From Pseudodesulfovibrio aespoeensis Aspo-2 (lineage in GTDB: Bacteria; Desulfobacterota; Desulfovibrionia; Desulfovibrionales; Desulfovibrionaceae), in assembly GCF_000176915.2 (NCBI RefSeq), contig NC_014844.1:2294001-2358000 (forward strand): a DNA stretch of 64,000 bases. Reading direction: 5' to 3'. The notes beneath the pieces are model-generated. The model searched no databases. It was not told the origin of the DNA and saw only the letters and a list, made by a program, of their open reading frames with translations. Position numbers and translations under genes: made by a program. Below, piece by piece: positions 52,040 to 60,891 of this stretch. How positions within the stretch are numbered: the stretch's first letter is position 1; each line of letters starts with the position of its first letter.

Positions 52040-54175
52040 CTAGGACTTCAGTGACAGGATGGTCTGAAGCATCTGGTCCGCCGTGGTGATGAGCTTGGCC
52101 GCCGCGGTGTACGACGCCTGATACCTGATCAGGTTGCTCATCTCCTCGTCGAGGTTGACGCCGGCCACCTGCTGCTGCCGCTCATTGAGATCGGTGGCCA
52201 ATGTGTTGTAGAAATTGAAATTGAATTTCGCCCGGTTCGTGTCCGTGCCGACATTGCCCACCAGCCCGTTGTAGTAATCGAGCAGGCTCGTCTTGGTCGT
52301 GCCCTCGACCACGGACGAGATGGTCACCTGGGCCTCGCGCAGGGCGTACATGGACAGGGCCGTGGTGTTGTCGCCCGCGTTCATCTCACCCGCGCCGTTG
52401 ACATGCCCGGTGGCAAGATAGTCGAGATCGCCCGACAGTTTCGCGTTGATCTGGATGTCCATGGGCGTTGATCCCTGGAAAAACGTGTTGATGCCCAGGG
52501 CGGCCATGAGCCCGGAGCTGTCGGTGCCAAAGGCAAAGGTGCGTCCCTCCTCGGCTTCGAGGATCAGCTTGTTATTGACGATGCTGGCGGAAATGGACCC
52601 GGCAAAGGTGGTGTTGATGGCAGCCTGCACGTCTTCAAGCGAATGGATTTCAGGGTTGAAGGTCGCCCCACCGCCGAAATCCAGGGAGGCCGAGGAGGCG
52701 AGAAGCCCGGTGCTGGTATTATAGACGTACATGAAGGCCGTGCCTGACTGCAGACGGCTGCCAAAGACCAGACCCGTGGAATCCGAGCCGAGCGCCTTGG
52801 TCGGATCAGACACGCCGTAGGTGCCCTCGACCACGGAAAAGGCCTGGAGGCCCGCGCCCTGGCTGTGCCTGCGGTTGGTTTCCCAGACCAGCGTCTCGGT
52901 CAGGTTTTCGAGCTTCTCCCGGTACTTGCCGATGTAGTTGTCGCGGAAGGTGAGCAGCGCGGCCAGACTGCCGCCGGTCAGGCGGCTGGTGTTCTCTTCG
53001 CCGTTGAAATGCGTCTGGGGGGTGATCTCCTGCTTGCTCGACGTGTTCTCGACCCAGTAGAGCCCCTGATGCGGGCTGATGATGAAACGATCGCCCACGG
53101 CGAACTGGCCGATCGGATCTCCCTTCGAGTCGGTGGTCGAACCGAACCAGAGCTGGAGCCCCTCGACATTGACACGCGAGTCGTAGTCGCGGGCGTAGAA
53201 CAGCTTCTCATTGCCGTCTTCATCGGCGACCCACGTCTTGCCGCCGTCCAGGGAAACGCGGTACTGCGCCGCAGAGGAGTCCGAACCCACTTCACCGGCC
53301 ACGGCAGAACCGCCGCCCGGCGACACGAACTCGATGGTGTATTCAAAGTCGTCATTACCGTCGAAGTAGATGTTCCCGGCAAAGGTGGAGGTGTTCTGCA
53401 GATCCGCGCTCTTCTGCGGGGCGAGAAATTCGAGGCTGTAGTGGTTCGCGCCGTCCACCAGCGTATGCCCGGCCTTGGTCAGGACAGTGAACTTGCCGCC
53501 ACCGCTGTCGATGGTGGTGATGTCCAGCAGCTCCGACAACTCGCGGATCTTGCGCGCCCGCTCGTCGAACAGGGCGTTGGCGTTGTTCGAGCCTTCGATG
53601 TTGTGGACCTGGATCTCCTTGTTCAGATCCGCGATCTCCTCCATCAGGGTGTTGGCTTCGGTCACCTGCGCGGCAACGGTGGTGTTGATGCGCTGCTGCA
53701 TGAGCGAGAGATCCTGGTCCACCTGGGCCAGGGTCGAGATCAGCGTGGCCGCGTCGTTGAGCACGCCCTGGCGCGCGCCGTAGTTGTTAGGGCGCTGGCT
53801 GACTTCGTTCCAGGAGTTGAAATACTGGGACAATGAATTGCTGATGCCGGTGCCGGTCGATTCGTTGAGCAGGTTCTCAACACCCTTGAGCTGCTCCCAG
53901 AGGGCGCCCCACTTGTCGCGCATGGACGCCTGCCCGACATACATGGACTCGACCATCTCGTCGAAGTTGCGCACCACTTCCTTGGCCTTGACCCCGGTGC
54001 CGAGCTGGCCCGGCGAATAGTCGATGTACGGACCTTCCTCCAGAATGGCGGACCGGCGCGAATATCCCTCTGTGTTGACATTGGCGATGTTCTCACCGGT
54101 GACCTGGAGCTGCACCTGCGATGCGAACAGGGCCCAGCGGCCCATGTCGAGAATGGAATTGGCGCCAAAAGACAT
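52040..54175 (-). CDS. flgK: flagellar hook-associated protein 1 (FlgK)
   Basis: The product has 711 residues, the first hook-filament junction protein. It begins MSFGANSILDMGRWALFASQ with the conserved QVTGENIANVNTEGYSRR near residue 25 and ends with LIRYQASYTAAAKLITTADQ. About 160 residues more than the E. coli protein lie in the centre, containing beta domains. It abuts flgN (the stop of flgN is at the base next to the flgK start), as expected for a chaperone-client pair. Confidence 0.93.
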   Translation of the reverse strand: MSFGANSILDMGRWALFASQVQLQVTGENIANVNTEGYSRRSAILEEGPYIDYSPGQLGTGVKAKEVVRNFDEMVESMYVGQASMRDKWGALWEQLKGVENLLNESTGTGISNSLSQYFNSWNEVSQRPNNYGARQGVLNDAATLISTLAQVDQDLSLMQQRINTTVAAQVTEANTLMEEIADLNKEIQVHNIEGSNNANALFDERARKIRELSELLDITTIDSGGGKFTVLTKAGHTLVDGANHYSLEFLAPQKSADLQNTSTFAGNIYFDGNDDFEYTIEFVSPGGGSAVAGEVGSDSSAAQYRVSLDGGKTWVADEDGNEKLFYARDYDSRVNVEGLQLWFGSTTDSKGDPIGQFAVGDRFIISPHQGLYWVENTSSKQEITPQTHFNGEENTSRLTGGSLAALLTFRDNYIGKYREKLENLTETLVWETNRRHSQGAGLQAFSVVEGTYGVSDPTKALGSDSTGLVFGSRLQSGTAFMYVYNTSTGLLASSASLDFGGGATFNPEIHSLEDVQAAINTTFAGSISASIVNNKLILEAEEGRTFAFGTDSSGLMAALGINTFFQGSTPMDIQINAKLSGDLDYLATGHVNGAGEMNAGDNTTALSMYALREAQVTISSVVEGTTKTSLLDYYNGLVGNVGTDTNRAKFNFNFYNTLATDLNERQQQVAGVNLDEEMSNLIRYQASYTAAAKLITTADQMLQTILSLKS

Positions 54176-54664
54176 CTAGAGTCTCCCAGTCAGCAGCCGG
54201 GCCGAGTTCGGGGCCCGGGCCAGTCGTCCCGAAGAGGCGTAGGCTCCGGTATTCTTGGGCTTGATCTGGTTGTGCATGAAGGTCAGCAGCTTGCTGCTCT
54301 GGTCAAAGAGGGCCATGGCCATCTCGTTGTTCTTGGCCGCCTGCACGCCGCACTTCTGCTCGGTGACGTCAAGCATTTCGAGCATCCGGTCAAAGGCACC
54401 CCTGGTCTCCTGGTCAAGGGTCGGGTACAGCTCGCGCACCCGGACCGCGCCCGGCATCAGGGTGCCGATCATGGCGCGCAGCGACCGCCGCTCGGCAGCC
54501 ACCTGACGCATCAGCTCCTGAATGGACAACTCCACCTGGGAAACCCCCTGGGGATTGCCCTGGTTGAGGCGGGAAAATTCTTCCTCCAACAGGACATAGA
54601 GGAGCATCATTGCCTTGTTCTGCCGGACCAAGTTTTCCTCTATCAGACGAATCATGCTCGCCAC
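54176..54664 (-). CDS. flgN: FlgN family flagellar chaperone
   Basis: This 162-residue helical protein with long coiled segments (LVRQNKAMMLLYVLLEEEFSR, RQVAAERRSLRAMIGTLM) is the usual size and shape of FlgN, the export chaperone for FlgK and FlgL. It lies directly before flgK. Two ATG codons (54664 and 54655) are close together. Sequence conservation in FlgN is low, so the name rests on size, helix content and position. Confidence 0.8.
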   Translation of the reverse strand: MASMIRLIEENLVRQNKAMMLLYVLLEEEFSRLNQGNPQGVSQVELSIQELMRQVAAERRSLRAMIGTLMPGAVRVRELYPTLDQETRGAFDRMLEMLDVTEQKCGVQAAKNNEMAMALFDQSSKLLTFMHNQIKPKNTGAYASSGRLARAPNSARLLTGRL

Positions 54665-54689
54665 CTATCTTTTTATACCGCTAAGAATG

Positions 54690-54704
54690 TTAACAAAATG
54701 TTAA
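54690..54704. promoter_or_regulatory. AT-rich inverted repeat between flgJ and flgN
   Basis: TTAACA-AAA-TGTTAA is a perfect 6-bp inverted repeat in the 67-base gap before flgN, 26 bases from the upstream ATG. The AT content is unusual for this operon, and a GGTATAAAA stretch follows on the minus strand, so an internal promoter or operator is possible. Confidence 0.3.
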
Positions 54705-54731
54705 TCTCCCCAGACACGCGAACGCTTTTGC

Positions 54732-55469
54732 TCAGCCGTTCCTTGCAAAACCCCGGCCAACTTGGTCCTGGTTCCCGGCTTCGGATTCGCGGCCATAGTC
54801 ACGGGCCTTGCCCTGGGCGCTGGCACCCAGGAGACCCTCGCGGATGCGCTCGGCATCCAGGCGTCTGGTCAGGGTTTCGAGCCGCGCCTTGACATCCACA
54901 TCCGTCATGGGCGCGTAGCCCACGGCCTGGCTCCCCTGCGCCTGGGCCCCCTGCTCTTCAGTGGCAGACGCGTCCAGGACCGACTGCGCCCCGCCCCAGT
55001 CCTCCAGGGTCTTGCCGACGCTCCTGCCCGGCAGGGCGATGGCCTCCGGCGAGTTCAGGGCGATGGGCTGCCCGGCCAGGGGCTTGATCTCCACGGAACC
55101 GTGGAGCGCGTCGCGGCTGGTTTCCTTGAGCTTCTCACTGAGCTGCTCGAAGATCATGTCGGCCAGTCCGATGCCGCCGGACTGCGCCATCTTCTCGGCG
55201 AAGTCCTTGTCGAACATGGACATGTACATGTCTTCCTGCTTGTTGTTGGTATAGCCGCCCTTGGGCACGGTGTTCTTCATCTCCTGCCAGAGCTTGCTGA
55301 TGAACACGGCCTCGAAGTTCTCGCACGCCTTGCGCAGCTGCTTGGACTGGTCGGTCGCGTCGCCGGCCATGCGCTCCTTGAGCCCGTCCATCTCCTGCTT
55401 GAAGCGGACCAGGTCCGAGGTGTCGGCCTGCTTGGCCAGAAGTTGCGGATCAATCCCTGAACCCAGCAT
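54732..55469 (-). CDS. flgJ: rod-binding protein FlgJ (N-terminal domain type)
   Basis: The product has 245 residues. The conserved rod-binding part is SKQLRKACENFEAVFISKLW near residue 63, then MKNTVPKGGYTNN and MYMSMFDKDFAEKMAQSGGI. The last 100 residues are low complexity with EEQGAQAQGSQAV, and there is no glucosaminidase domain, so muralytic activity must come from another protein, as in many bacteria. It is coupled to flgI by a one-base gap. Confidence 0.88.
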   Translation of the reverse strand: MLGSGIDPQLLAKQADTSDLVRFKQEMDGLKERMAGDATDQSKQLRKACENFEAVFISKLWQEMKNTVPKGGYTNNKQEDMYMSMFDKDFAEKMAQSGGIGLADMIFEQLSEKLKETSRDALHGSVEIKPLAGQPIALNSPEAIALPGRSVGKTLEDWGGAQSVLDASATEEQGAQAQGSQAVGYAPMTDVDVKARLETLTRRLDAERIREGLLGASAQGKARDYGRESEAGNQDQVGRGFARNG

Positions 55470-55470
55470 G

Positions 55471-56622
55471 TTAGATGACCTCCACGTCCGCGTGCAGCGA
55501 GCCCGCGGCCTTGAGTGCGCGAATGATGGATATCAGGTCGCGCGGGGTGGCTCCGATGGAGTTGAGACCGTCCACCAGTTCATGCAGAGTCGCGCCCTCC
55601 ATGAGCATGAGCGGGTTGTTCTGCTCCTCGATGGCCATGTCCGTTCTGGGCGTGACCACGGTTTGGCCGTCGGAGAAGGGACCGGGCTGGCTCACGTCCT
55701 GGGATTCGGAAATGACGATCTGCAGGTTGCCGTGGGCCACGGCCACACGGCTCAGGCGCACGTCGTGGCCCAGGACCACGGTGCCGGTCTTTTCGTCCAC
55801 CACCACGCGGGCCCTGCCATCCGGCGAGATGTCGAGATTCTCCAGCGAGGCCATGAGCGGGACCATGTTGCCAAGGTATCTTTCGGGCAGGGCCAGCTCC
55901 ACAGTGGAGATGTCCCTGGCCGAGGCAAAGCTGCCGCCCATGGTGGCGTTGATCTTGTTGACCACCTGCATGGTGGTGCTGAAATCATGCACCGAGAGGT
56001 TGAGGGTCATGGAGTCCTGGTTGTTGAACTTGAAGGGCACGTCGCGCTCCACCACCGCGCCGTTGGGAATCCGGCCCACGGTGGGGATGTTCTTCTGGGC
56101 CGTGGCCGCCTCGCCCGCCACGGTGAAACCGCCGATGGTCAGCGGCCCCTGCGACACGGCATAGACCTGACCATCAAGCCCCTTGAGAGGCGTGAGGAGC
56201 AGAACGCCGCCCAGCAGGCTCTTGGCGTCGCCCAGGGAGGAGACCGTGACATCGATGGTCGAGCCGGGCTTGGCCGAAACGGGCAGCCGCGCCGTGACCA
56301 TGGCCGCCGCCACATTCTTGGGCTTGAGCTTGCTGGGGTCGGCCTCGACACCCATCTTCTGCAGCATGTTGGACATGGACTGGAGGGTGAAGGTCGAGGA
56401 GGTGCCGTCGCCGGTCCCGGAGAGGCCGACCACAAGGCCGTAGCCCACCAGGTCGTTGGTGCGCACGCCGCTGAAGCTGGCGATGTCCTTGAGCCGGGCC
56501 GCCGAAGCCTCGCCCGGCGCGGCCACCAGGGAAACCGCCAGGACGAACGCGACGACGAGGGTGAGCGCCGTCGTCCTGACTGCGAAGCACATCGTGTGTG
56601 AATGCCGGATTCTCGTTGCCAT
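55471..56622 (-). CDS. flgI: flagellar P-ring protein FlgI
   Basis: The product has 383 residues and builds the periplasmic P-ring bushing of the rod. A signal peptide ([15 protein letters not shown]) precedes [20 protein letters not shown], then GLSGTGDG and the conserved [20 protein letters not shown] near residue 105. The end reads [21 protein letters not shown] chose the ATG at 56622 because GAGGGCGGGA precedes it; earlier in-frame ATG codons run into flgH. It lies between flgH and flgJ. Confidence 0.93.
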   Translation of the reverse strand: MATRIRHSHTMCFAVRTTALTLVVAFVLAVSLVAAPGEASAARLKDIASFSGVRTNDLVGYGLVVGLSGTGDGTSSTFTLQSMSNMLQKMGVEADPSKLKPKNVAAAMVTARLPVSAKPGSTIDVTVSSLGDAKSLLGGVLLLTPLKGLDGQVYAVSQGPLTIGGFTVAGEAATAQKNIPTVGRIPNGAVVERDVPFKFNNQDSMTLNLSVHDFSTTMQVVNKINATMGGSFASARDISTVELALPERYLGNMVPLMASLENLDISPDGRARVVVDEKTGTVVLGHDVRLSRVAVAHGNLQIVISESQDVSQPGPFSDGQTVVTPRTDMAIEEQNNPLMLMEGATLHELVDGLNSIGATPRDLISIIRALKAAGSLHADVEVI

Positions 56623-56674
56623 GGTTCCCGCCCTCGTGCTGTTGGTATGCATTGTCATGGTCCGGAAGTACGCC

Positions 56675-57385
56675 CTAGAAGGGATAAATGTTGTCAATGA
56701 TGCGCGACAGCCAGCCCGGACGCTGCTTGTCGGCCAGGACGCCCTGCCCGAAGATTTCGATCTGCGCCTCTGCCAGACTGGTGGAGGGGATGGTGTTGCT
56801 CGACGAGATGTCGCGCTGCCTGATCAGGCCGCGCACCACCAGGAACTGGGTCTCGTTGTTGACCCGGATGCGCCGCGCGCCTTCCACCTGCAGGAGATTG
56901 CCAGGGAGCTTGCGCACGATGCGCGTGGCCACGATGGCCTCGAATTCCGACTCCTGCTTGGTCTCGCCGTTGGACTTGAGGTCACTCACGGTGGAGGTGT
57001 CGAGAGACGTGCCCACCTTGGCACCCAGGGTGCCCGCCAGCGGGAGGTTGCCGATGAGGCCGGTCTCGGGCATGGCCGACACGGACAGGGTGTTGGAGTT
57101 GTCCCTCTTGGCCTTGGTCTCGGACTTGATGCGCGAGTTGGATTCCTCGGCCACCTGGACGAGCACGATGTCGCCCACCCGGCTGGCCCTGTTGTCGTCA
57201 TAGAGGAACTCGGACCTGTTGGAATCGAACAGCGAGCCGGGGTTGGCGGCGGGGTTCTGCTCCTCATAGACAGGCGGCGTCAGGACGGGCATGGGCATCT
57301 CCTCGTATTTGTTCGCACATCCTGCGGTCAGTACGAGCGAGGCCAGCATGACAGCCGCCACCGCGATCAAAAAATACCGTCTCAT
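56675..57385 (-). CDS. flgH: flagellar L-ring lipoprotein FlgH
   Basis: The product has 236 residues and forms the outer-membrane ring. The lipid-attachment site is [15 protein letters not shown]. Conserved segments are [20 protein letters not shown] (near residue 50), [15 protein letters not shown] and the C-terminal [20 protein letters not shown] plus ADAQIE-type end ([13 protein letters not shown]). It follows flgA by 14 bases and precedes flgI. Confidence 0.92.
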   Translation of the reverse strand: MRRYFLIAVAAVMLASLVLTAGCANKYEEMPMPVLTPPVYEEQNPAANPGSLFDSNRSEFLYDDNRASRVGDIVLVQVAEESNSRIKSETKAKRDNSNTLSVSAMPETGLIGNLPLAGTLGAKVGTSLDTSTVSDLKSNGETKQESEFEAIVATRIVRKLPGNLLQVEGARRIRVNNETQFLVVRGLIRQRDISSSNTIPSTSLAEAQIEIFGQGVLADKQRPGWLSRIIDNIYPF

Positions 57386-57399
57386 GACTTTCTCCTTGG

Positions 57400-58416
57400 C
57401 TACCTGACCATGACCGTGTTGTTGCCCACGACAGTCGCCAGAATCACCTTGTTGCTTTGCAAGTTGCGCACCGACACCTGCTGGCCCATGTCAGCCTCTC
57501 CCAGCGCCTCGGCCTTCATGGAGAGTTGCACCCTCTGGCTCTGAAAAACCAGGTTGACCCGGTCGCCCTTCTCGATCAGCGGCACCCGCTCCAGGTGCGA
57601 CATGGAGAACGGCTGGTTGCGGCCCAGGGTGCGGGCCATGCGCCACGGGCCGCCGACCCCGTCCCACAGGTCCGGATTGTAGGCCAGATTCATCCGCATG
57701 AAGGTCACGTTGTCGGTGGTCACCCGCTCAAAACGGTTGAGCGGCTTTGCGGCCACGGGCACGGCCTTCCAGATATCGACAAAGACCGTACCCGCCTTGG
57801 TCGACAGGGCCCGCCCGTCGGGCGAGACGCCCTTGAGCCGGATCACGTTGCTGCCGGGCTTGATGTCGCCGTCGATCTCCACCGCCAGGGTGTCGTAGGC
57901 GTTGGGGAAAAAATAGTGCATGGGCAGCCTGAGATTCCTGAACTCGAAATCCTCGCTCAGATCCCTGGCCCTGGGCGTCAAAAAGGCGACGACAGCACCC
58001 TCCAGCTCCTCGCCCGTGACCACCCGGCCCCCGGTCTGCACCGTGAGCTGGCTGGGCAGCACCAGATTGCGCACCTTGTCGCCCATGTAGTAGCGCAGCA
58101 CGCTGAGCAGCTTGTCGCGATCTATGGTCACCGGGCGTCCGCGCCGGTCCGAGGCCTTCCACAATTTGACCCCCTTGAGGGCCTGCAAGGTGCGCGGGTC
58201 CACAGAGCCTACAGGGTCGGCGATCTCGCCCAGCAGAACGTCCGGCCCCTGCACGCAGGCCGCGCTCCTGACGAGCATTTTCCAGTTGCCGTCCTGAACC
58301 GGACCCGTGCCCGCGCCGGGCATGGTGGCCGCACCTGCGACCAGAGCAACCGCCAGCGCCAGTGCGCGGACGATTCGTCCGAAGCGATTGATCCATGTCC
58401 GTGTCGTGCCTGCCAT
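57400..58416 (-). CDS. flgA: flagella basal-body P-ring chaperone FlgA
   Basis: The product has 338 residues with an export signal (ALALAVALVAGAATMPGA). The C-terminal SAF domain (about residues 215-338) reads KPLNRFERVTTDNVTFMRMN and ends in QQVSVRNLQSNKVILATVVG, the typical FlgA end. It assists P-ring assembly in the periplasm. The protein is about 120 residues longer than E. coli FlgA through an extra N-terminal region. I chose the start at 58416, preceded by GGAAGGA. It lies between flgG and flgH. Confidence 0.9.
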   Translation of the reverse strand: MAGTTRTWINRFGRIVRALALAVALVAGAATMPGAGTGPVQDGNWKMLVRSAACVQGPDVLLGEIADPVGSVDPRTLQALKGVKLWKASDRRGRPVTIDRDKLLSVLRYYMGDKVRNLVLPSQLTVQTGGRVVTGEELEGAVVAFLTPRARDLSEDFEFRNLRLPMHYFFPNAYDTLAVEIDGDIKPGSNVIRLKGVSPDGRALSTKAGTVFVDIWKAVPVAAKPLNRFERVTTDNVTFMRMNLAYNPDLWDGVGGPWRMARTLGRNQPFSMSHLERVPLIEKGDRVNLVFQSQRVQLSMKAEALGEADMGQQVSVRNLQSNKVILATVVGNNTVMVR

Positions 58417-58451
58417 GATTCCTTCCTTTCCTGCCGGGAGCCGCACCCAGG

Positions 58452-59234
58452 TTAGCGCTTGATATTGATGGCCGTCTGAAGCATGCCGTCCGAGGTGGTG
58501 ATGGCCTTGGAGTTGATCTCGTAGGCGCGCTGGCCCACGATGAGGCCGACCATCTCGTCCACCATCTCGACGTTGGACCCTTCCAGGAATGCCTGGGCCA
58601 GGGTGCCGAAGTTCTCGTCGCCCGGCGTGCCTGCCACCGCGTCACCAGACGCCTCGCTTCCGCGGTAGAAGTTGCGCCCGATGGCGGTCAGGCCAGCCGG
58701 GTTCTGAAAGCGGTAGATATCAATATCCGTCTCGGCCAGGGCCGCGCCGTCCTTGTCCAGGGCGGATATGTGCCCGGTCTCGGTGATCACGACGCTGACG
58801 GTCTCGGGCGGGATCGTGAACTCGGGCTGGAGCACATGGCCCCCGGCGGTGACCACCCGGCCCTCGTTGTCGAGCTTGAACGAGCCGTCGCGGGTGTAGA
58901 CATCCTCGCCGTTCATATCCACGAGAAAGAACCCCTCGCCCTCAATGGCAATGTCGAGCGGGTTGCCCGTGTTCTTGAAGTCGCCCTGGGTGAAGAACTT
59001 GTGGACCGAAACCGGACGGACGCCCATGCCGACCTGCATGCCCACCGGCAGCCTGCCGCCGGATTGGGTCTCTGTCCCGGCGATCTGGAGCGTCTGGTAC
59101 ATGAGATCCTCGAACTCGGCGCGGCTTTTCTTGAAACCCGTGGTGTTCACGTTGGCCAGGTTGTTGGAGAGGGTGTCTATATGTGTCTGCATGGCGACCA
59201 TGCCGGTCGCGGCAGTCCAAAGGGAGCGCATCAT
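58452..59234 (-). CDS. flgG: flagellar distal rod protein FlgG
   Basis: This 260-residue protein builds the distal rod. It has MRSLWTAATGMVAMQTHIDT, then LSNNLANVNTTGFKKSRAEF, and the C-terminal QAFLEGSNVEMVDEMVGLIV and QRAYEINSKAITTSDGMLQT, all diagnostic. Length equals that of E. coli. It follows flgF by 20 bases. Confidence 0.96.
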   Translation of the reverse strand: MMRSLWTAATGMVAMQTHIDTLSNNLANVNTTGFKKSRAEFEDLMYQTLQIAGTETQSGGRLPVGMQVGMGVRPVSVHKFFTQGDFKNTGNPLDIAIEGEGFFLVDMNGEDVYTRDGSFKLDNEGRVVTAGGHVLQPEFTIPPETVSVVITETGHISALDKDGAALAETDIDIYRFQNPAGLTAIGRNFYRGSEASGDAVAGTPGDENFGTLAQAFLEGSNVEMVDEMVGLIVGQRAYEINSKAITTSDGMLQTAINIKR

Positions 59235-59254
59235 TGGCTATAACCTCCTGGTTG

Positions 59255-60028
59255 TCATGAAATTTTTCCGACCTTGGTGATCATGTTCCTGTCAAGACTG
59301 TCCGTGCCCTGCAAGACCTTGGCGTACATGTCGAAAGCCCGCTGGGTCTCGATCATCTGCACCATTTCCGTGACCACCTCGACATTGCCCTTCTCAAGGA
59401 ATCCCTGCTGCACGGTCAGGTCTTCTGGCTCGGCCTCGGCGGCATCGCCGGGAGCGCGGTAGAAGTTGCTGCCCACCCGCTCCATGCCTCCGAGATCCTC
59501 GAAGGTAACAAGGTCGAACGCCCCGGCAGGCTCGCCGTTAATGGAGATCATGCCGTCGCTCTCCACAGTCATGACAGCTCCGGGCGGCACTGACAGCGGC
59601 CCGCCCTCCACCATGACAGGATGGCCGTCCTGGGTGACCAGGGTGCCGTCAACGTCCACCAGGAAGTTGCCCGCCCTCGTGTACAGTTCGTCGCCGCCCA
59701 CCTGGGCCTTGAAGAACCCCTCCCCGGACAGGGCAAAATCGAGCTGGTTGCCCGTCTGATGCATCCCCCCCTGGGAGAAGTCCACGGTCTGGTCCGAGAG
59801 GCGCGCCTTGGCCATGATCTTGGGGTCCGGGAACAGGTCCTGGTCGCGAAGAAAGGATTTCGTGGTCACCACGTAATCGTGGGCAAAACGCGTGAACACG
59901 TCGTGGAACGCCATGTGGTCCTTCTTGAAGGCCGTGGTGTTCACGTTAGCCAAATTATTGGCGATGGATGACATCCTCATTTCATTGGACAAAGCCCCGA
60001 ACAAGGCGCTCAAACTACTGTCTCGCAT
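59255..60028 (-). CDS. flgF: flagellar proximal rod protein FlgF
   Basis: The product has 257 residues with the flagellar rod fold: MRDSSLSALFGALSNEMRMS, then IANNLANVNTTAFKKDHMAF, and a C-terminal LEKGNVEVVTEMVQMIETQRAFD. It is the first gene of a continuous operon of eleven genes to fliW. AGGAGG precedes its ATG and a sigma-54-like promoter lies 31 bases upstream. Confidence 0.95.
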   Translation of the reverse strand: MRDSSLSALFGALSNEMRMSSIANNLANVNTTAFKKDHMAFHDVFTRFAHDYVVTTKSFLRDQDLFPDPKIMAKARLSDQTVDFSQGGMHQTGNQLDFALSGEGFFKAQVGGDELYTRAGNFLVDVDGTLVTQDGHPVMVEGGPLSVPPGAVMTVESDGMISINGEPAGAFDLVTFEDLGGMERVGSNFYRAPGDAAEAEPEDLTVQQGFLEKGNVEVVTEMVQMIETQRAFDMYAKVLQGTDSLDRNMITKVGKIS

Positions 60029-60058
60029 GCTGCGATCCTCCTGTCTGCCGGGTCGGTT

Positions 60059-60075
60059 GCACTATGCATGCCAAC
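60059..60075 (-). promoter_or_regulatory. sigma-54-like promoter for the flgF operon
   Basis: On the minus strand TTGGCATGCATAGTGCA has GG and GC dinucleotides ten bases apart, the strict -24/-12 spacing of sigma-54 promoters. It ends 31 bases before the flgF ATG, leaving room for the ribosome site. Sigma-54 control of rod and hook genes is common in this class. Confidence 0.65.
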
Positions 60076-60122
60076 GATTGGGCTCGGCGCGCGGCCAATT
60101 TTCACGCCCTGCTCGCCCCCTG

Positions 60123-60151
60123 TTGACATTCGCATGTGTTGTGTATAAATA
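60123..60151 (+). promoter_or_regulatory. sigma-70-type promoter for tRNA-Gly
   Basis: A perfect TTGACA (60123-60128) is followed by TATAAATA at 60144-60151, with a spacer of 15 to 17 depending on the -10 register, about 14 bases before the tRNA. It may also serve rimP-nusA-infB. Confidence 0.75.
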
Positions 60152-60164
60152 GGCTCGTTTCCAA

Positions 60165-60240
60165 GCGGGTGTAGCTCAGTTGGTAGAGTACAAGCTTCCC
60201 AAGCTTGGTGTCGCGGGTTCGACCCCCGTCACCCGCTCCA
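60165..60240 (+). tRNA. tRNA-Gly (anticodon CCC)
   Basis: This 76-base gene includes the encoded CCA. The acceptor is GCGGGTG/CACCCGC, the D arm GCTCAGTTGGTAGAGT, the anticodon arm CAAGC-TTCCCAA-GCTTG gives CCC, and the T arm is GCGGGTTCGACCCCCGT. It stands first in the rimP-nusA transcription unit. Confidence 0.96.
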
Positions 60241-60289
60241 ACGCCTTTCGCAGGGTCCATTGCCGGACCCTGCGGGGTTCGCACAACTG

Positions 60290-60313
60290 GGTGAGCTCGG
60301 GCTCACCTTTTTT
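60290..60313 (+). terminator. terminator between tRNA-Gly and rimP
   Basis: GGTGAGC-TCGG-GCTCACC is followed by TTTTTT, 20 bases before the rimP ATG. It resembles the terminator downstream of metY in the E. coli nusA operon and may let only part of the transcripts enter rimP. A second hairpin (CAGGGTCC with GGACCCTG, 60251-60272) precedes it. Confidence 0.85.
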
Positions 60314-60332
60314 ATTGGCAGCAGGAGAGACC

Positions 60333-60803
60333 ATGCGTCCGACGTTCGAGGATACGCTCGCGGATATTATCCGCCCCGAGGTGGAAGGCCTCGGCTGCAC
60401 CCTGTGGGGACTCGCCTCCCCGTCCAAGGGGGAGCGCCGTATCATAAGGATATACATCGACGGCCCGGACGGCGTGACCATCGACCAATGCGCCAAGGTC
60501 AGCCGCCAGGTGAGCCTGCTGCTCGAAGTGGAGGACACCATTCCGGGCGCCTACATCCTTGAGGTCTCGTCGCCCGGCCTGGACCGGAGGTTCTTCTCCA
60601 CCGCCCAGATGGCCGACTTTGTGGGCAAGCAGGTCACCGCCCTGCTCTACGAGGCGCGTGACGGCAGGCGCAAGGTGACGGGCGTGCTCAAGAGCATCGG
60701 CGCGGACGCGGGCCAGGAGTCGTTCACCCTCGACGAGGGCGGACAGGATGTCACCCTGGCCTGGAACGACCTGAAAGAAGTCAGGCTCGTGCACGAATTT
60801 TAA
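60333..60803 (+). CDS. rimP: ribosome maturation factor RimP
   Basis: The product has 156 residues and helps 30S subunit maturation. Typical segments are RRIIRIYIDGPDGVTIDQCA near residue 35, CAKVSRQVSLLLE, and EVSSPGLDRRFFSTAQ near residue 80. The C-terminal SH3-like part ends in LAWNDLKEVRLVHEF. GGAG precedes the ATG. It is followed by nusA after 88 bases, the usual gene order. Confidence 0.93.
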   Translation: MRPTFEDTLADIIRPEVEGLGCTLWGLASPSKGERRIIRIYIDGPDGVTIDQCAKVSRQVSLLLEVEDTIPGAYILEVSSPGLDRRFFSTAQMADFVGKQVTALLYEARDGRRKVTGVLKSIGADAGQESFTLDEGGQDVTLAWNDLKEVRLVHEF

Positions 60804-60891
60804 GGTCTGTCAGACGACAGACCATGACCATAGCAGCAATCTTCACCGGGACGGCAACGGGCCTGAATCCGGACGAAGCGGAGGTTTCATC

